Source: Deltaproteobacteria bacterium
Lineage (GTDB): Bacteria > Desulfobacterota > DSM-4660 > Desulfatiglandales > Desulfatiglandaceae
Length of the DNA stretch: 7,438 nt
NCBI GenBank assembly: GCA_019307645.1
Contig: JAFDJF010000105.1
Span: forward strand, 1 to 7,438
Reading direction: 5' to 3'
Part shown: positions 1-5,580 of the stretch, in pieces
How positions within the stretch are numbered: position 1 is the stretch's first letter
Layout of the letters: each line of letters begins with the position of its first letter
Made by a program: the position numbers and the translations under genes
The notes under the pieces: generated by a model
Databases searched by the model: none
The model's input: only the letters and a program-made list of their open reading frames with translations
Told to the model about the DNA's origin: nothing

Positions 1-210
1 CATGGGATGAATCACGCGGTTTGGGTCATGCACTTTTTGCTTAAGGGCATAGCAGCGCGCGCAGGCACGGAGCTGAGGTTCAGGACCGTCGTCAGGCTCG
101 ATCCTTGTGATCCGACCATCCCGGGTGTGGACCTTCAGCAGGCAGATGCTGCCGCAGTGTTGGCATGTAACCGTTTTTTCTATTCTCTCTTTATCACCTT
201 TTTCGATCAT
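1..210 (-). CDS. DMSO-reductase-family Mo/W-bisPGD oxidoreductase, catalytic subunit, N-terminal 70 residues (cut by left edge)
   Basis: The frame starts at ATG 210 and runs open to base 1. The visible 70 residues are the N-terminal [4Fe-4S] domain of the molybdopterin oxidoreductase superfamily: Cys16-x2-Cys19-x3-Cys23, then a 'DGRITRIEPD' strand-turn, then Cys50 in 'RACARC', then 'KVHDPNRVIHPM', which matches the family's usual 'PDRLxxPLKR' line. In family members these four cysteines bind a cluster close to the bis-pterin metal site. Position 53 is Cys where many relatives have Gly (CxRG or CxKG). There is no signal peptide or twin-arginine motif, so a cytoplasmic enzyme is expected. The start is set by AAGGAG at 225-220, nine bases upstream. 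The four-cluster ferredoxin gene just upstream is the natural electron-transfer partner. The substrate cannot be told from this piece; dehydrogenases, reductases and acetylene-hydratase-like enzymes share this domain. Confidence 0.85.
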   Translation of the reverse strand, partial: MIEKGDKERIEKTVTCQHCGSICLLKVHTRDGRITRIEPDDGPEPQLRACARCYALKQKVHDPNRVIHPM

Positions 211-219
211 CTTTGGAGG

Positions 220-225
220 CTCCTT
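220..225 (-). promoter_or_regulatory. Ribosome binding site of the Mo/W catalytic subunit
   Basis: On the minus strand this reads AAGGAG, with nine bases before ATG 210. The frame is open upstream of that ATG, so this site is what fixes the start. Confidence 0.7.
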
Positions 226-245
226 AGGAAAAATTATTTTGCCAC

Positions 246-282
246 CCCGATGGAATAACAACTCCAAAAACATTCCATTGGG
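246..282. repeat. Inverted repeat, 11-base arms, 15-base loop
   Basis: The left arm CCCGATGGAAT (246-256) pairs with the right arm ATTCCATTGGG (272-282), with one position differing (G-U if transcribed from the plus strand, A-C mismatch from the minus strand). It lies 36 bases before the start of the Mo/W subunit, in its leader. Confidence 0.6.
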
Positions 283-312
283 CAGGCAGACCCACGCAGA
301 CGCACACAGACA
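283..312. repeat. Three tandem decamers, about CASRCAGACN
   Basis: The three units are CAGGCAGACC, CACGCAGACG and CACACAGACA, directly adjacent; on the minus strand the core is GTCTGYSTG. The period of ten bases is close to one DNA turn. The array is too short and has no spacers, so it is not a CRISPR array. Confidence 0.6.
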
Positions 313-341
313 TTTCATCCCCGCAACTCGCGGGAATGAAA
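313..341. repeat. Palindromic element, 12-base arms, 5-base loop
   Basis: The arm TTTCATCCCCGC (313-324), loop AACTC, and arm GCGGGAATGAAA (330-341) pair with one mismatch; on the minus strand that position is a G-U pair, so the RNA stem is essentially complete. Size and form resemble REP-like intergenic palindromes. No T run follows it on either strand. Confidence 0.65.
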
Positions 342-411
342 GAGTCATCGCTTCGCGAAAACCCTATGTGAGAGTTTTTCCCAATACAACCCTCTCTGAG
401 CAGGGATATTT

Positions 412-434
412 AAGGGTTCGAGGTTTCGAGTGAA
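412..434. repeat. 23-base dispersed intergenic element, copy 1
   Basis: This copy begins AAGGGTTCGAGG and ends CGAGTGAA. The reverse complement of 4337-4359 matches it at 22 of 23 positions. Both copies lie between genes of the same cassette, so the element is a dispersed intergenic repeat and not part of a protein. Confidence 0.65.
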
Positions 435-466
435 AAAACACAGAATAACAGTAAAAATATAGTACA

Positions 467-1057
467 TCAGCGAACCCGAAGGATGGTCACTTTCGGGTAA
501 ACTTCTAGTTTAGGTTTAAATATGATTGCCGGTCTGAGTTTGTCGCTGTAGTTGAACCCGACAGCCTCCGACGACCTGCCGTATCTGGCCTGGATATCTT
601 CGAGAGGGCCGGCATCCATTGCTCGGGTTGGACAGGCGGCCACGCATATCGGCTGCTTGCCATCGTCCCATCTGTCGAGGCAGAAACCGCACTTCTGCAT
701 CTTTGCATTGTCTTCAGCCCCAAACTGCGGCGCATCGTAGGGACAGGCTTCAAGGCATGGGCGGGAACACTCGTCTGCGCCAAGGCATGCCTCCCTGTCT
801 ACAACGACCACACCATCGGTTTCCCTTTTGCTGATTGCGCCTACCGGGCAAACATCAACACACGCCGGATCTGCACAGTGGTAGCATCCTTGTGACAGGA
901 ACGCGACGAAAAGCTCCGGATACAAGCCTTTCTGGATGGTTGACACCCGTCGCCAGTTGGCCGGGCCTGCCGGCACGTCGTGCCAGTTCTTGCACGCAAC
1001 AGTGCACGTGTAACAACCGATACACCTTGTCTGGTCGAAATAAAAAGCCAGTTGCAT
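467..1057 (-). CDS. Four-cluster [4Fe-4S] ferredoxin subunit of a Mo/W oxidoreductase (DmsB/PsrB/PadC type)
   Basis: This 196-residue protein should shuttle electrons between an acceptor and the catalytic subunit encoded just downstream. It has four cysteine groups in the order typical of the DmsB family: C12-x2-C15-x2-C18-x3-C22; C58-x2-C61-x4-C66-x3-C70-P; C91-x5-C97-x3-C101-x3-C105-P; and C123-x2-C126-x11-C138-x3-C142-P. All sixteen cluster ligands are present. The third group is spaced C-x5-C-x3-C instead of the classical C-x2-C-x2-C, a variant I believe occurs in some anaerobes' subunits. There is no Tat signal or membrane segment. A longer frame begins at GTG 1084 and another ATG lies at 1063, but AGGGAG is seven bases before ATG 1057 and only one base before 1063, so 1057 is chosen. 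The EthD-like gene ends 43 bases upstream. An alternative partner is the AOR-family protein at the other end of the cassette, but adjacency favours the Mo/W subunit. Confidence 0.9.
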   Translation of the reverse strand: MQLAFYFDQTRCIGCYTCTVACKNWHDVPAGPANWRRVSTIQKGLYPELFVAFLSQGCYHCADPACVDVCPVGAISKRETDGVVVVDREACLGADECSRPCLEACPYDAPQFGAEDNAKMQKCGFCLDRWDDGKQPICVAACPTRAMDAGPLEDIQARYGRSSEAVGFNYSDKLRPAIIFKPKLEVYPKVTILRVR

Positions 1058-1064
1058 AGCCATT

Positions 1065-1070
1065 CTCCCT
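1065..1070 (-). promoter_or_regulatory. Ribosome binding site deciding the ferredoxin-subunit start
   Basis: On the minus strand this reads AGGGAG. It is seven bases from ATG 1057, one base from ATG 1063, and downstream of GTG 1084, so only 1057 has normal spacing. Confidence 0.65.
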
Positions 1071-1083
1071 GCTTTTAAAAGCA
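1070..1083. repeat. Perfect 14-base palindrome TGCTTTTAAAAGCA
   Basis: The palindrome lies directly upstream of and touching the ribosome binding site of the ferredoxin subunit, in a 43-base gap. With no loop it is a better candidate for a dimer-binding dyad than for an RNA hairpin. It may also be chance in an A/T-rich spacer. Confidence 0.35.
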
Positions 1084-1100
1084 CTTTAGGCTTTATATAT

Positions 1101-1802
1101 TCAGGACTTCACCACATATTCGCTCGTGAGTATGCGATCGAGTTTGTCGAAGTCGATGAATCGAGTACAGCTTTCAATCATGGCCTGCTCGTTTTTGCTG
1201 CATTTCTCCTCGTCACCCTTTGCATTGTAGAAGACCTGATTATCCGTCATCGCCTCTTCCGGGAAGTTCTCTTCCACGATCGCATCGTATGGCGGCGCAA
1301 CATAAGTCAGCGGGCGTACGATGACGTTTTGTTTATAACCAAAGGTTGACTGGGTGTCGATTCCGATTTGCGTGTGACTGCCGAGCCATGTTTCTAACCA
1401 ATATTCGTAACTCAGGCGCGGCGGCTTTTGCAGAAAAACAACGGAATTCATGCCGGGGACGCGCTCGCCATCACGGACAGTATGTTTCGTGTTGACGATG
1501 GGCACGGATTCCGTAACCAGATATCCCACCATGCGGGCAACAGCGCTTTCGATCACCTCCTCAAGGGGGCTTCGGTTATTCGCCGTGTCCACCCACATGG
1601 AAATGATGCCTTCAGCGGCGGGCCGAGTCGCGATAATTCGAAGCGGCTCGGCCGGAGCAACGTCCTCGTCGACGATGCTGACCCGGAGCTTATGCACCCC
1701 TGGCTTGACGAGCTTGGGTGAGACTTCACCCAGCATTTTCTCTCGAAAATCAGCCGAAGATTCTTTTTCTTGTTTCCAAACAGCATATATCATCTTTTCC
1801 AT
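1101..1802 (-). CDS. EthD-like protein, probably two dimeric alpha-beta-barrel repeats
   Basis: The 233-residue product has the look of an EthD-domain protein. The first half (about 3-100) begins 'MIYAVWKQ', carries 'DFREKMLGEVSPKL' and a strand 'KLRVSIVDED'. The second half (about 118-215) begins 'SVVFLQKPPRLS', carries 'YWLETWLGSHTQIGI' with W139 and H143, and a strand 'GYKQNVIVRPL'. Each half fits one ferredoxin-like alpha-beta unit, so the chain may form a pseudo-dimer barrel. EthD-type proteins are small cytoplasmic proteins found with catabolic enzymes; some relatives in this fold are monooxygenases, cyclases or stress proteins, and the role here is unknown. ATG 1802 follows AAGGAG at 1817-1812 by nine bases; the alternative ATG at 1793 would be too far. 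The gene follows the SDR gene after 223 bases and precedes the ferredoxin subunit by 43. Confidence 0.7.
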   Translation of the reverse strand: MEKMIYAVWKQEKESSADFREKMLGEVSPKLVKPGVHKLRVSIVDEDVAPAEPLRIIATRPAAEGIISMWVDTANNRSPLEEVIESAVARMVGYLVTESVPIVNTKHTVRDGERVPGMNSVVFLQKPPRLSYEYWLETWLGSHTQIGIDTQSTFGYKQNVIVRPLTYVAPPYDAIVEENFPEEAMTDNQVFYNAKGDEEKCSKNEQAMIESCTRFIDFDKLDRILTSEYVVKS

Positions 1803-2025
1803 CTGTTGCGACTCCTTTCTATAAGGTAACTCAGGTTATTTAGGCTGAAGGCTGAAGACTATTAGCAAAGGCATGAACATGACATTCTAACTGCGAATCA
1901 AAAATTGTGGAGGCCGAGAAGGTTTTGGGCGCCCTGCTTCGATCAATGCGCAGATAGCGCAGGCTTCGGAAACTAATCCCGCGTTCCGCGGGACCTACAG
2001 TCTAAGCAACCTGACCAGTTGCCTG
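1803..2025. other. 223-base intergenic region between SDR and EthD-like genes
   Basis: No gene is seen. It holds a perfect 7-base stem TCCCGCG-TTC-CGCGGGA (1977-1993), a 5-base stem TGCGC-agata-GCGCA (1947-1961), a GGGCGCCC palindrome (1927-1934), a GCAAC/GTTGC stem (2006-2022), and a tandem GCTGAAG GCTGAAG (1844-1857). A TTGACA hexamer occurs on the minus strand at 2029-2024, overlapping the SDR stop, but the hexamer 17 bases on (CTTAGA) is a poor -10, so no promoter is called. Confidence 0.55.
1977..1993. repeat. GC-rich perfect hairpin, 7-base arms, 3-base loop
   Basis: The arms are TCCCGCG and CGCGGGA around TTC. It lies 33 bases after the SDR stop in the direction of transcription. On the minus strand it is followed by TTAGTTT, too weak a T run for a confident intrinsic terminator, but it could act as an attenuator or a 3'-end-protecting stem. 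Confidence 0.5.
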
Positions 2026-2829
2026 TCAAGAAAGCAAATATCCGCCATCCACAAGCAACAGACTGCCGGTCATGTAGTCGGCTGCCGCACTGGCCGCAAA
2101 CAGGACCACCCTGGCAATATCATCCGGTTCCCCGGTACGACCGAGCGGAATACGTCCTTTAAAGCTTTTGGAAAGCTGCTCTATGGTCAGTCCGTCTTCA
2201 ACCGCTTTTGCGCCCCAGGTTTTGACGCCCGGTGTTATTATTTGGCCCGGCGCAACGGCATTGACAATGATATTATGCGGAGCCAGCTCCAGTGCCAGGG
2301 CCTTGGTCAGCATGATCACCCCGCCCTTGGAGGCATTGTATGGGGTTGCATTCCCGTTGGGATGCAAGCCGTCTACTGAGGCCAGGTTGACAATCTTTCC
2401 TCCTTTTCCCGCTTCGATCATCCGGGCGGCAGCAGCCTGAGCGTACATGAAAGTCCCCTTCAGATTAACATTGATCACCCTGTCCCATAACTCTTCTTCT
2501 ACCCTCATGACCTCCAAAAGCGGAAAGATGCCCGCATTGTTGACCAGGATGTCAAGGCTCCCAAAGGCCTCCACAGTCGCCTGCATCACCTTCTTCGCAT
2601 CGGCACCGCTGCCGGCATCCGCTTTGATTGCCTGGGCTTTTCCGCCACTGGAAATGATTTCCGCCACTGTTTTATCGGCGCCTTCCAAATCAATGTCAGC
2701 AATCATCACCCCGGCGCCCGCTTCTGCGAGACGAAAGGCGACGGCCTGACCGATACCCATTGCGCCTCCGGTTACCACAGCACCCTTCCCACTCATGTTA
2801 AATAGTTCTGAGATACTCTGCGTTGCCAT
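2026..2829 (-). CDS. Short-chain dehydrogenase/reductase (SDR), classical type
   Basis: A complete 267-residue classical SDR, close to the family's usual 250 or so residues. It should oxidise an alcohol or reduce a ketone with a nicotinamide cofactor in the cytoplasm. Visible motifs: the Rossmann turn T20-G-G-A-M-G25-I-G27; acidic D45 at the end of the second strand, which favours NAD(H) over NADP(H); N97-N-A-G100; the helix Asn in 'NVNLKGTF' (N122); and the catalytic S151, Y164 and K168 in 'NLAS...YNASK'. The C-terminal 'TGSLLLVDGGYLLS' is typical. The start ATG 2829 follows AAGGAGG (2844-2838) by eight bases. The gene begins only 26 bases after the stop of the MtmB-like gene, so the two are very likely cotranscribed, suggesting that the SDR acts on a substrate or product of that enzyme. 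The substrate cannot be predicted from sequence. Confidence 0.95.
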   Translation of the reverse strand: MATQSISELFNMSGKGAVVTGGAMGIGQAVAFRLAEAGAGVMIADIDLEGADKTVAEIISSGGKAQAIKADAGSGADAKKVMQATVEAFGSLDILVNNAGIFPLLEVMRVEEELWDRVINVNLKGTFMYAQAAAARMIEAGKGGKIVNLASVDGLHPNGNATPYNASKGGVIMLTKALALELAPHNIIVNAVAPGQIITPGVKTWGAKAVEDGLTIEQLSKSFKGRIPLGRTGEPDDIARVVLFAASAAADYMTGSLLLVDGGYLLS

Positions 2830-2855
2830 ATTTCATTCCTCCTTGTTTTCAAATT

Positions 2856-4205
2856 CTAATGATACGGCACACCCAGGCGCGCCAGTTCGTCCTTTGCCCG
2901 CATCATCATGGCTTCGTAATCCGGCTTTGGCCGGACCGTTTTTACATCATACATATCTGGAAACGGGACCTGGAGCATCGCCTCGCCTTCCTCAACTTCA
3001 TCAACCTTAGCCAGTATTGCCTTAATCAGTTCGTTGGCTTTTTCCGGCTTCATACCGGCCGTCACATCCATTATCTCACCCAGCAAACGGGCATCCAGCC
3101 CGTTTGGGCCAGCTATCCAGCAGTAAGACATGCCGCTGGCCGTGTTGAGTACGGCTATGGCTGCCGCGTGCAACAACTGGGCCTCAATCATTCCCAAACC
3201 TGTCGTACACGCAGCAACTCCGCCGATACACACACGAATGTTGCGCTCCGAGGCACGAGCAGCCGCACTGTAAGCCCACAACGCGCTGGGTGTTCCCCAT
3301 GAGCCGTCCATATGGTTTGTAAAAAGGCTGCACATGGGCCCCCGGGCATACGCCAGTTGTCCAAGCAGGTTTGCAACAAGAACGACTGCCGTATCCGATG
3401 CGTCTCGACACAGCCCTCCGATCATGGACATGGCGCTTTGCCATGGGGCAATACCTCGATCCTGGCAGAACTGGGCCAAAATCAATCGCGCCCAGTCCAG
3501 CTTCTGCTCCGGTATGATGTGTACCCCGATATGGGTATTGTGCGGCTCCCTCAAACCCGGGCCTATCATGGCCATGGTCCCGCCAACGGTGCTCACGGTG
3601 GATAGCAAACCGCAATGCATATCGGGCCGGCCTACACGCCTGAGGACTTCTTTGATCTGTTTCTGTTCCCATTGACTAACGTATATTTCGCTGGGCGTGC
3701 CCGCCTTGGGTACGATATCGCCAAGCTTGTCAAGCCCGGGAGCAATGCCCATGGCTTTGACTGCTTCTTCCTGGGCAAATGACTGGATAAATGAGCCAAA
3801 CCAGTCTTCTTCGGCTACACCTGCTGGCCCAGCGTACAGGAGGGGTGGTCTCGTATCAGCGCCTGTGCGGTACTCAACCGTGATCTCATCCTTTCCACGG
3901 CCAAAGGTGCGTTTACCTGGACTCTCTCGATACTCCCCTGCAATCCCTTCAAGTTCTTCCTTCGTGAACTTGACCACTCGCTCGGTCTCCAGGTGATACA
4001 GCCCGATATCTGTCAGCAACTCAACACCAGCCCGGAACACCGCATCGGCCGTGGCATCATCCACAATGAGTTCTTCCGGATTGTACCGGATGTTATGCCT
4101 GGCCACCAGGTCCCGAACTTTCATCGCTAACCCAAGGTCAAACTCGTCCGCCTTCATTACCGGCCCGGTCAAAGATCGTTTCTGAAATTCAATAATCGGA
4201 ATCAT
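2856..4205 (-). CDS. MtmB-family methyltransferase homologue without pyrrolysine
   Basis: The 449-residue product matches archaeal monomethylamine methyltransferase MtmB (458 residues) over its whole length, by my unaided recall of that family. Corresponding blocks include 'FRAGVELLTDIGLY' (58-70), 'AGPAGVAEEDWF' (125-136), 'GRPDMHCG' (192-199), 'NTASGMS' (354-360), 'DARLLGEIMDVTAG' (371-384) and the C-terminal 'YDVKTVRPKPDY' (419-430). MtmB forms a TIM barrel and moves a methyl group from monomethylamine to a corrinoid protein, using pyrrolysine 202. Here the equivalent position falls at or next to Gly199, and the frame has no internal TAG; its only amber codon is the stop at 2858-2856. No corrinoid protein is encoded in the window. 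The family assignment is solid, but monomethylamine is an unlikely substrate without pyrrolysine; a quaternary amine or another methylated compound, or a non-methyltransferase role, is possible. ATG 4205 follows AGAGGT by eight bases. Confidence 0.85.
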   Translation of the reverse strand: MIPIIEFQKRSLTGPVMKADEFDLGLAMKVRDLVARHNIRYNPEELIVDDATADAVFRAGVELLTDIGLYHLETERVVKFTKEELEGIAGEYRESPGKRTFGRGKDEITVEYRTGADTRPPLLYAGPAGVAEEDWFGSFIQSFAQEEAVKAMGIAPGLDKLGDIVPKAGTPSEIYVSQWEQKQIKEVLRRVGRPDMHCGLLSTVSTVGGTMAMIGPGLREPHNTHIGVHIIPEQKLDWARLILAQFCQDRGIAPWQSAMSMIGGLCRDASDTAVVLVANLLGQLAYARGPMCSLFTNHMDGSWGTPSALWAYSAAARASERNIRVCIGGVAACTTGLGMIEAQLLHAAAIAVLNTASGMSYCWIAGPNGLDARLLGEIMDVTAGMKPEKANELIKAILAKVDEVEEGEAMLQVPFPDMYDVKTVRPKPDYEAMMMRAKDELARLGVPYH

Positions 4206-4225
4206 TTAGTATTACCTCTTGGAAA

Positions 4226-4247
4226 GTTAAAAGGTTAAAGGTTAAAG
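4226..4247. repeat. Tandem GGTTAAA heptamers, about three copies
   Basis: The sequence reads GTTAAAA, GGTTAAA, GGTTAAA and runs into GGGTTCG. It lies just upstream of the ribosome binding site of the MtmB-like gene. Confidence 0.5.
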
Positions 4248-4279
4248 GGTTCGAGGATTCAAGGGGTCTAGGGTTCAAG

Positions 4280-4304
4280 GGCAAAAGTCTGTAGGACTTT
4301 TGTC
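4280..4304. repeat. Hairpin, about ten base pairs, 5-base loop
   Basis: CAAAAGTC (4282-4289), loop TGTAG, and GACTTTTG (4295-4302) pair perfectly. Outside them are a G-T position and a further G-C pair. No T run follows on the minus strand, so it is not called a terminator. It lies in the leader of the MtmB-like gene. Confidence 0.6.
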
Positions 4305-4336
4305 AGGCTTCCACCTCTTTTTTAATTCTTTCGTAC

Positions 4337-4359
4337 TTCACTCGAACCCTCGAACCCTT
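4337..4359. repeat. 23-base dispersed intergenic element, copy 2 (inverted)
   Basis: The reverse complement matches bases 412-434 at 22 of 23 positions. A related but looser copy in the opposite orientation is the GGGTTCGAGG at 4247-4256. Confidence 0.65.
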
Positions 4360-4412
4360 GGCCCCTTGAGTCCTGGGGGTTTTAATCCTGGACCCCCTGG
4401 ACCCTTTGGAAA

Positions 4413-5513
4413 TTATTCTTCCAGGTCCGAAAAGTCAACAACCCGCGCCTGTGGGCGCATTGGCATGGATTCGGGCAGGAACCACCGGAACCAGATTACA
4501 CCCTGTCGGTGGCCGGCCGTAGATACCCAATTCGGTATCCCGGGATCACGCGCAGCGACCACAATTTTCCAAGATCCGTCACCCTGGCATTTAACCTGCC
4601 CCCCGTTGATCGTGACCTGTTCGTAGCGATAGTCGTAAGTCTGCAGGTACGGATTCCACAGGCACATGTTCCAGAAGGCACACTCAGGAGACGTGCCCTC
4701 CAGGACCAGGGCCTGGTCATCGCCAAGGCTGAAGCTCCCTATGGCGTAAGACGCATCACCTGCGGCCCACCCGAAGGTGACCTGGGGAACCGGATAGGGC
4801 TCAGAAATGGCATTTACCTTCTCGATCATCGGATGTCTGTCATCCATCTGCATCGGGAAGATGGCACACGCATCGCGCAGAAAATTAGTCGCCGTGCGGA
4901 AACGTCGGGCCATGTCTGCATCACTCAGCCGGGGCGGCGGTGCAGGGTCCATGGCTTCGATCTGCCAAGATGCCTGCTTTCCGTTTACCGGGTCGACCAT
5001 GTAATCCCGGGTGACCACGCACTCGGCATCGGGCTCCAGCTTCATCCAGTTTCCCGGATGTTCATTGGGGCTGAGCACCACCTCAAAGGTGTCGTCTTCG
5101 TTAAAAACCATGTTGCGGTCGTTGAGCGTGCACACGATACGGGTGGACCAGTGACCGTCCTTTGGCCCACCGTAGACGGTCATAGACAGGTACACCGCAT
5201 CTCCCCGGGTACCCCGGATACGATAACTGCGGTCGGGGTCCACCGGCGCGAAGTAGTAGAATGCATCGGCGTTGTCTCCGCTGAACTTGCGAGTCGGCCC
5301 GACAATGGGCACCATCATCGGCCGCGCCATATCGCCCCACATATAACACTCTAAAGCAACGGCCAATATTTCGGTCAGCCACCGATAGCCCTCGACAACA
5401 GACATCTCATCCGGAACAGCCCTCTCACCTTCGAGGAAAAGCTTATCCGATTGGCGAATCAGGTCCATCAGTTCGTGAAATGCCGCGGTGGTTTCATAAG
5501 CATGTTTACTCAT
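4413..5513 (-). CDS. DUF1214-domain protein of unknown function
   Basis: This 366-residue protein carries a clear DUF1214 region at about 265-362. It includes 'LEGTSPECAFWNMCLWNPYL' (271-290), 'YDYRYEQVTING' (293-304), 'DGSWKIVVAARDPGIPNWV' (312-330) and the closing 'RPQARVVDFSDL'. The N-terminal part has the line usually found with it, 'GPTRKFSGDNADAFYYFAPV' (72-91) followed by 'YRIRGTRGDAVYLSMTVYGG'. The function of the family is not established. There is no signal peptide or membrane segment, so it is probably soluble and cytoplasmic. ATG 5513 follows GAGGAG (5527-5522) by eight bases. It is the first complete gene of the co-directional cassette; the MtmB-like gene follows after 207 bases. 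Its position with the SDR, EthD-like and redox genes suggests a role in catabolism of a small organic substrate, but this is context only. Confidence 0.85.
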   Translation of the reverse strand: MSKHAYETTAAFHELMDLIRQSDKLFLEGERAVPDEMSVVEGYRWLTEILAVALECYMWGDMARPMMVPIVGPTRKFSGDNADAFYYFAPVDPDRSYRIRGTRGDAVYLSMTVYGGPKDGHWSTRIVCTLNDRNMVFNEDDTFEVVLSPNEHPGNWMKLEPDAECVVTRDYMVDPVNGKQASWQIEAMDPAPPPRLSDADMARRFRTATNFLRDACAIFPMQMDDRHPMIEKVNAISEPYPVPQVTFGWAAGDASYAIGSFSLGDDQALVLEGTSPECAFWNMCLWNPYLQTYDYRYEQVTINGGQVKCQGDGSWKIVVAARDPGIPNWVSTAGHRQGVIWFRWFLPESMPMRPQARVVDFSDLEE

Positions 5514-5580
5514 TGGCTTGTCTCCTCTGTTGATTACCCTTTAGTTGCATAAAAAACATGGCAACGTTGGCTAAAAACTG

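Larger units (their letters stand above)
211..466. other. 256-base intergenic mosaic between ferredoxin subunit and Mo/W subunit
   Basis: No credible gene lies here. In plus coordinates the gap holds an 11-base inverted repeat (246-256 with 272-282, one mismatch), three tandem decamers (283-312), a 12-base inverted repeat with a 5-base loop (313-324 with 330-341, one mismatch), a small TCGC-ttc-GCGA stem (348-358), and a 23-base element (412-434) found again inverted near 4337-4359. An A/T-rich stretch (431-462) follows the ferredoxin stop codon. No stem is followed by a run of T on the minus strand, so a classical terminator is not supported. The ferredoxin and catalytic subunits of this family usually lie closer together than this. 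Confidence 0.6.
4257..4371. repeat. Imperfect 24-base inverted repeat enclosing a hairpin
   Basis: Bases 4257-4280 match the reverse complement of 4348-4371 at 20 of 24 positions; the shared core is TCAAGGGG and AGGGTTC. The right arm overlaps the dispersed 23-base element. The structure could form a long folded leader or a cruciform, or it may be only the remains of repeated GGGTTCGAGG-like units inserted in both orientations. Confidence 0.55.
4206..4412. other. 207-base repeat-filled region between DUF1214 and MtmB-like genes
   Basis: No gene is seen. In plus coordinates it holds a GGTTAAA tandem (about 4226-4247), a 24-base inverted repeat (4257-4280 with 4348-4371), a strong central hairpin (4280-4304), and a direct repeat of CTGGACCC near 4389-4404. 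The 23-base element shared with 412-434 lies at 4337-4359. A run of six or more T on the plus strand at 4318-4323 has no plus-strand gene before it. Confidence 0.6.

Noticed and set aside
283..312. Tandem decamers as a CRISPR remnant
   Set aside because: The units are only ten bases long, directly adjacent, without spacers, and no cas gene is present.
7..433. Plus-strand open frames at the left end
   Set aside because: They overlap the Mo/W subunit start and the repeat-filled gap, lack family similarity, and the minus-strand frame has a clear cysteine motif and ribosome binding site.
2024..2029. TTGACA on the minus strand as a -35 box for the EthD-like gene
   Set aside because: It overlaps the SDR stop and no acceptable -10 hexamer lies 16-18 bases downstream.
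2856..2858. Amber (TAG) stop at the end of the MtmB-like gene as a possible pyrrolysine codon
   Set aside because: The protein already ends where MtmB proteins end, the pyrrolysine position lies about 250 residues earlier and is a sense codon, and the ribosome binding site of the SDR gene follows the TAG immediately.
4280..4304. Hairpin as a rho-independent terminator
   Set aside because: The stem is good, but the minus strand after it reads CCTTGAACCC with no T run. The T run near 4318 is on the plus strand, where there is no gene to end.
4509..5354. 281-codon open frame on the plus strand
   Set aside because: It lies wholly antisense to the DUF1214 gene, shows no recognisable domain, and its composition is what a shadow of a real gene gives.
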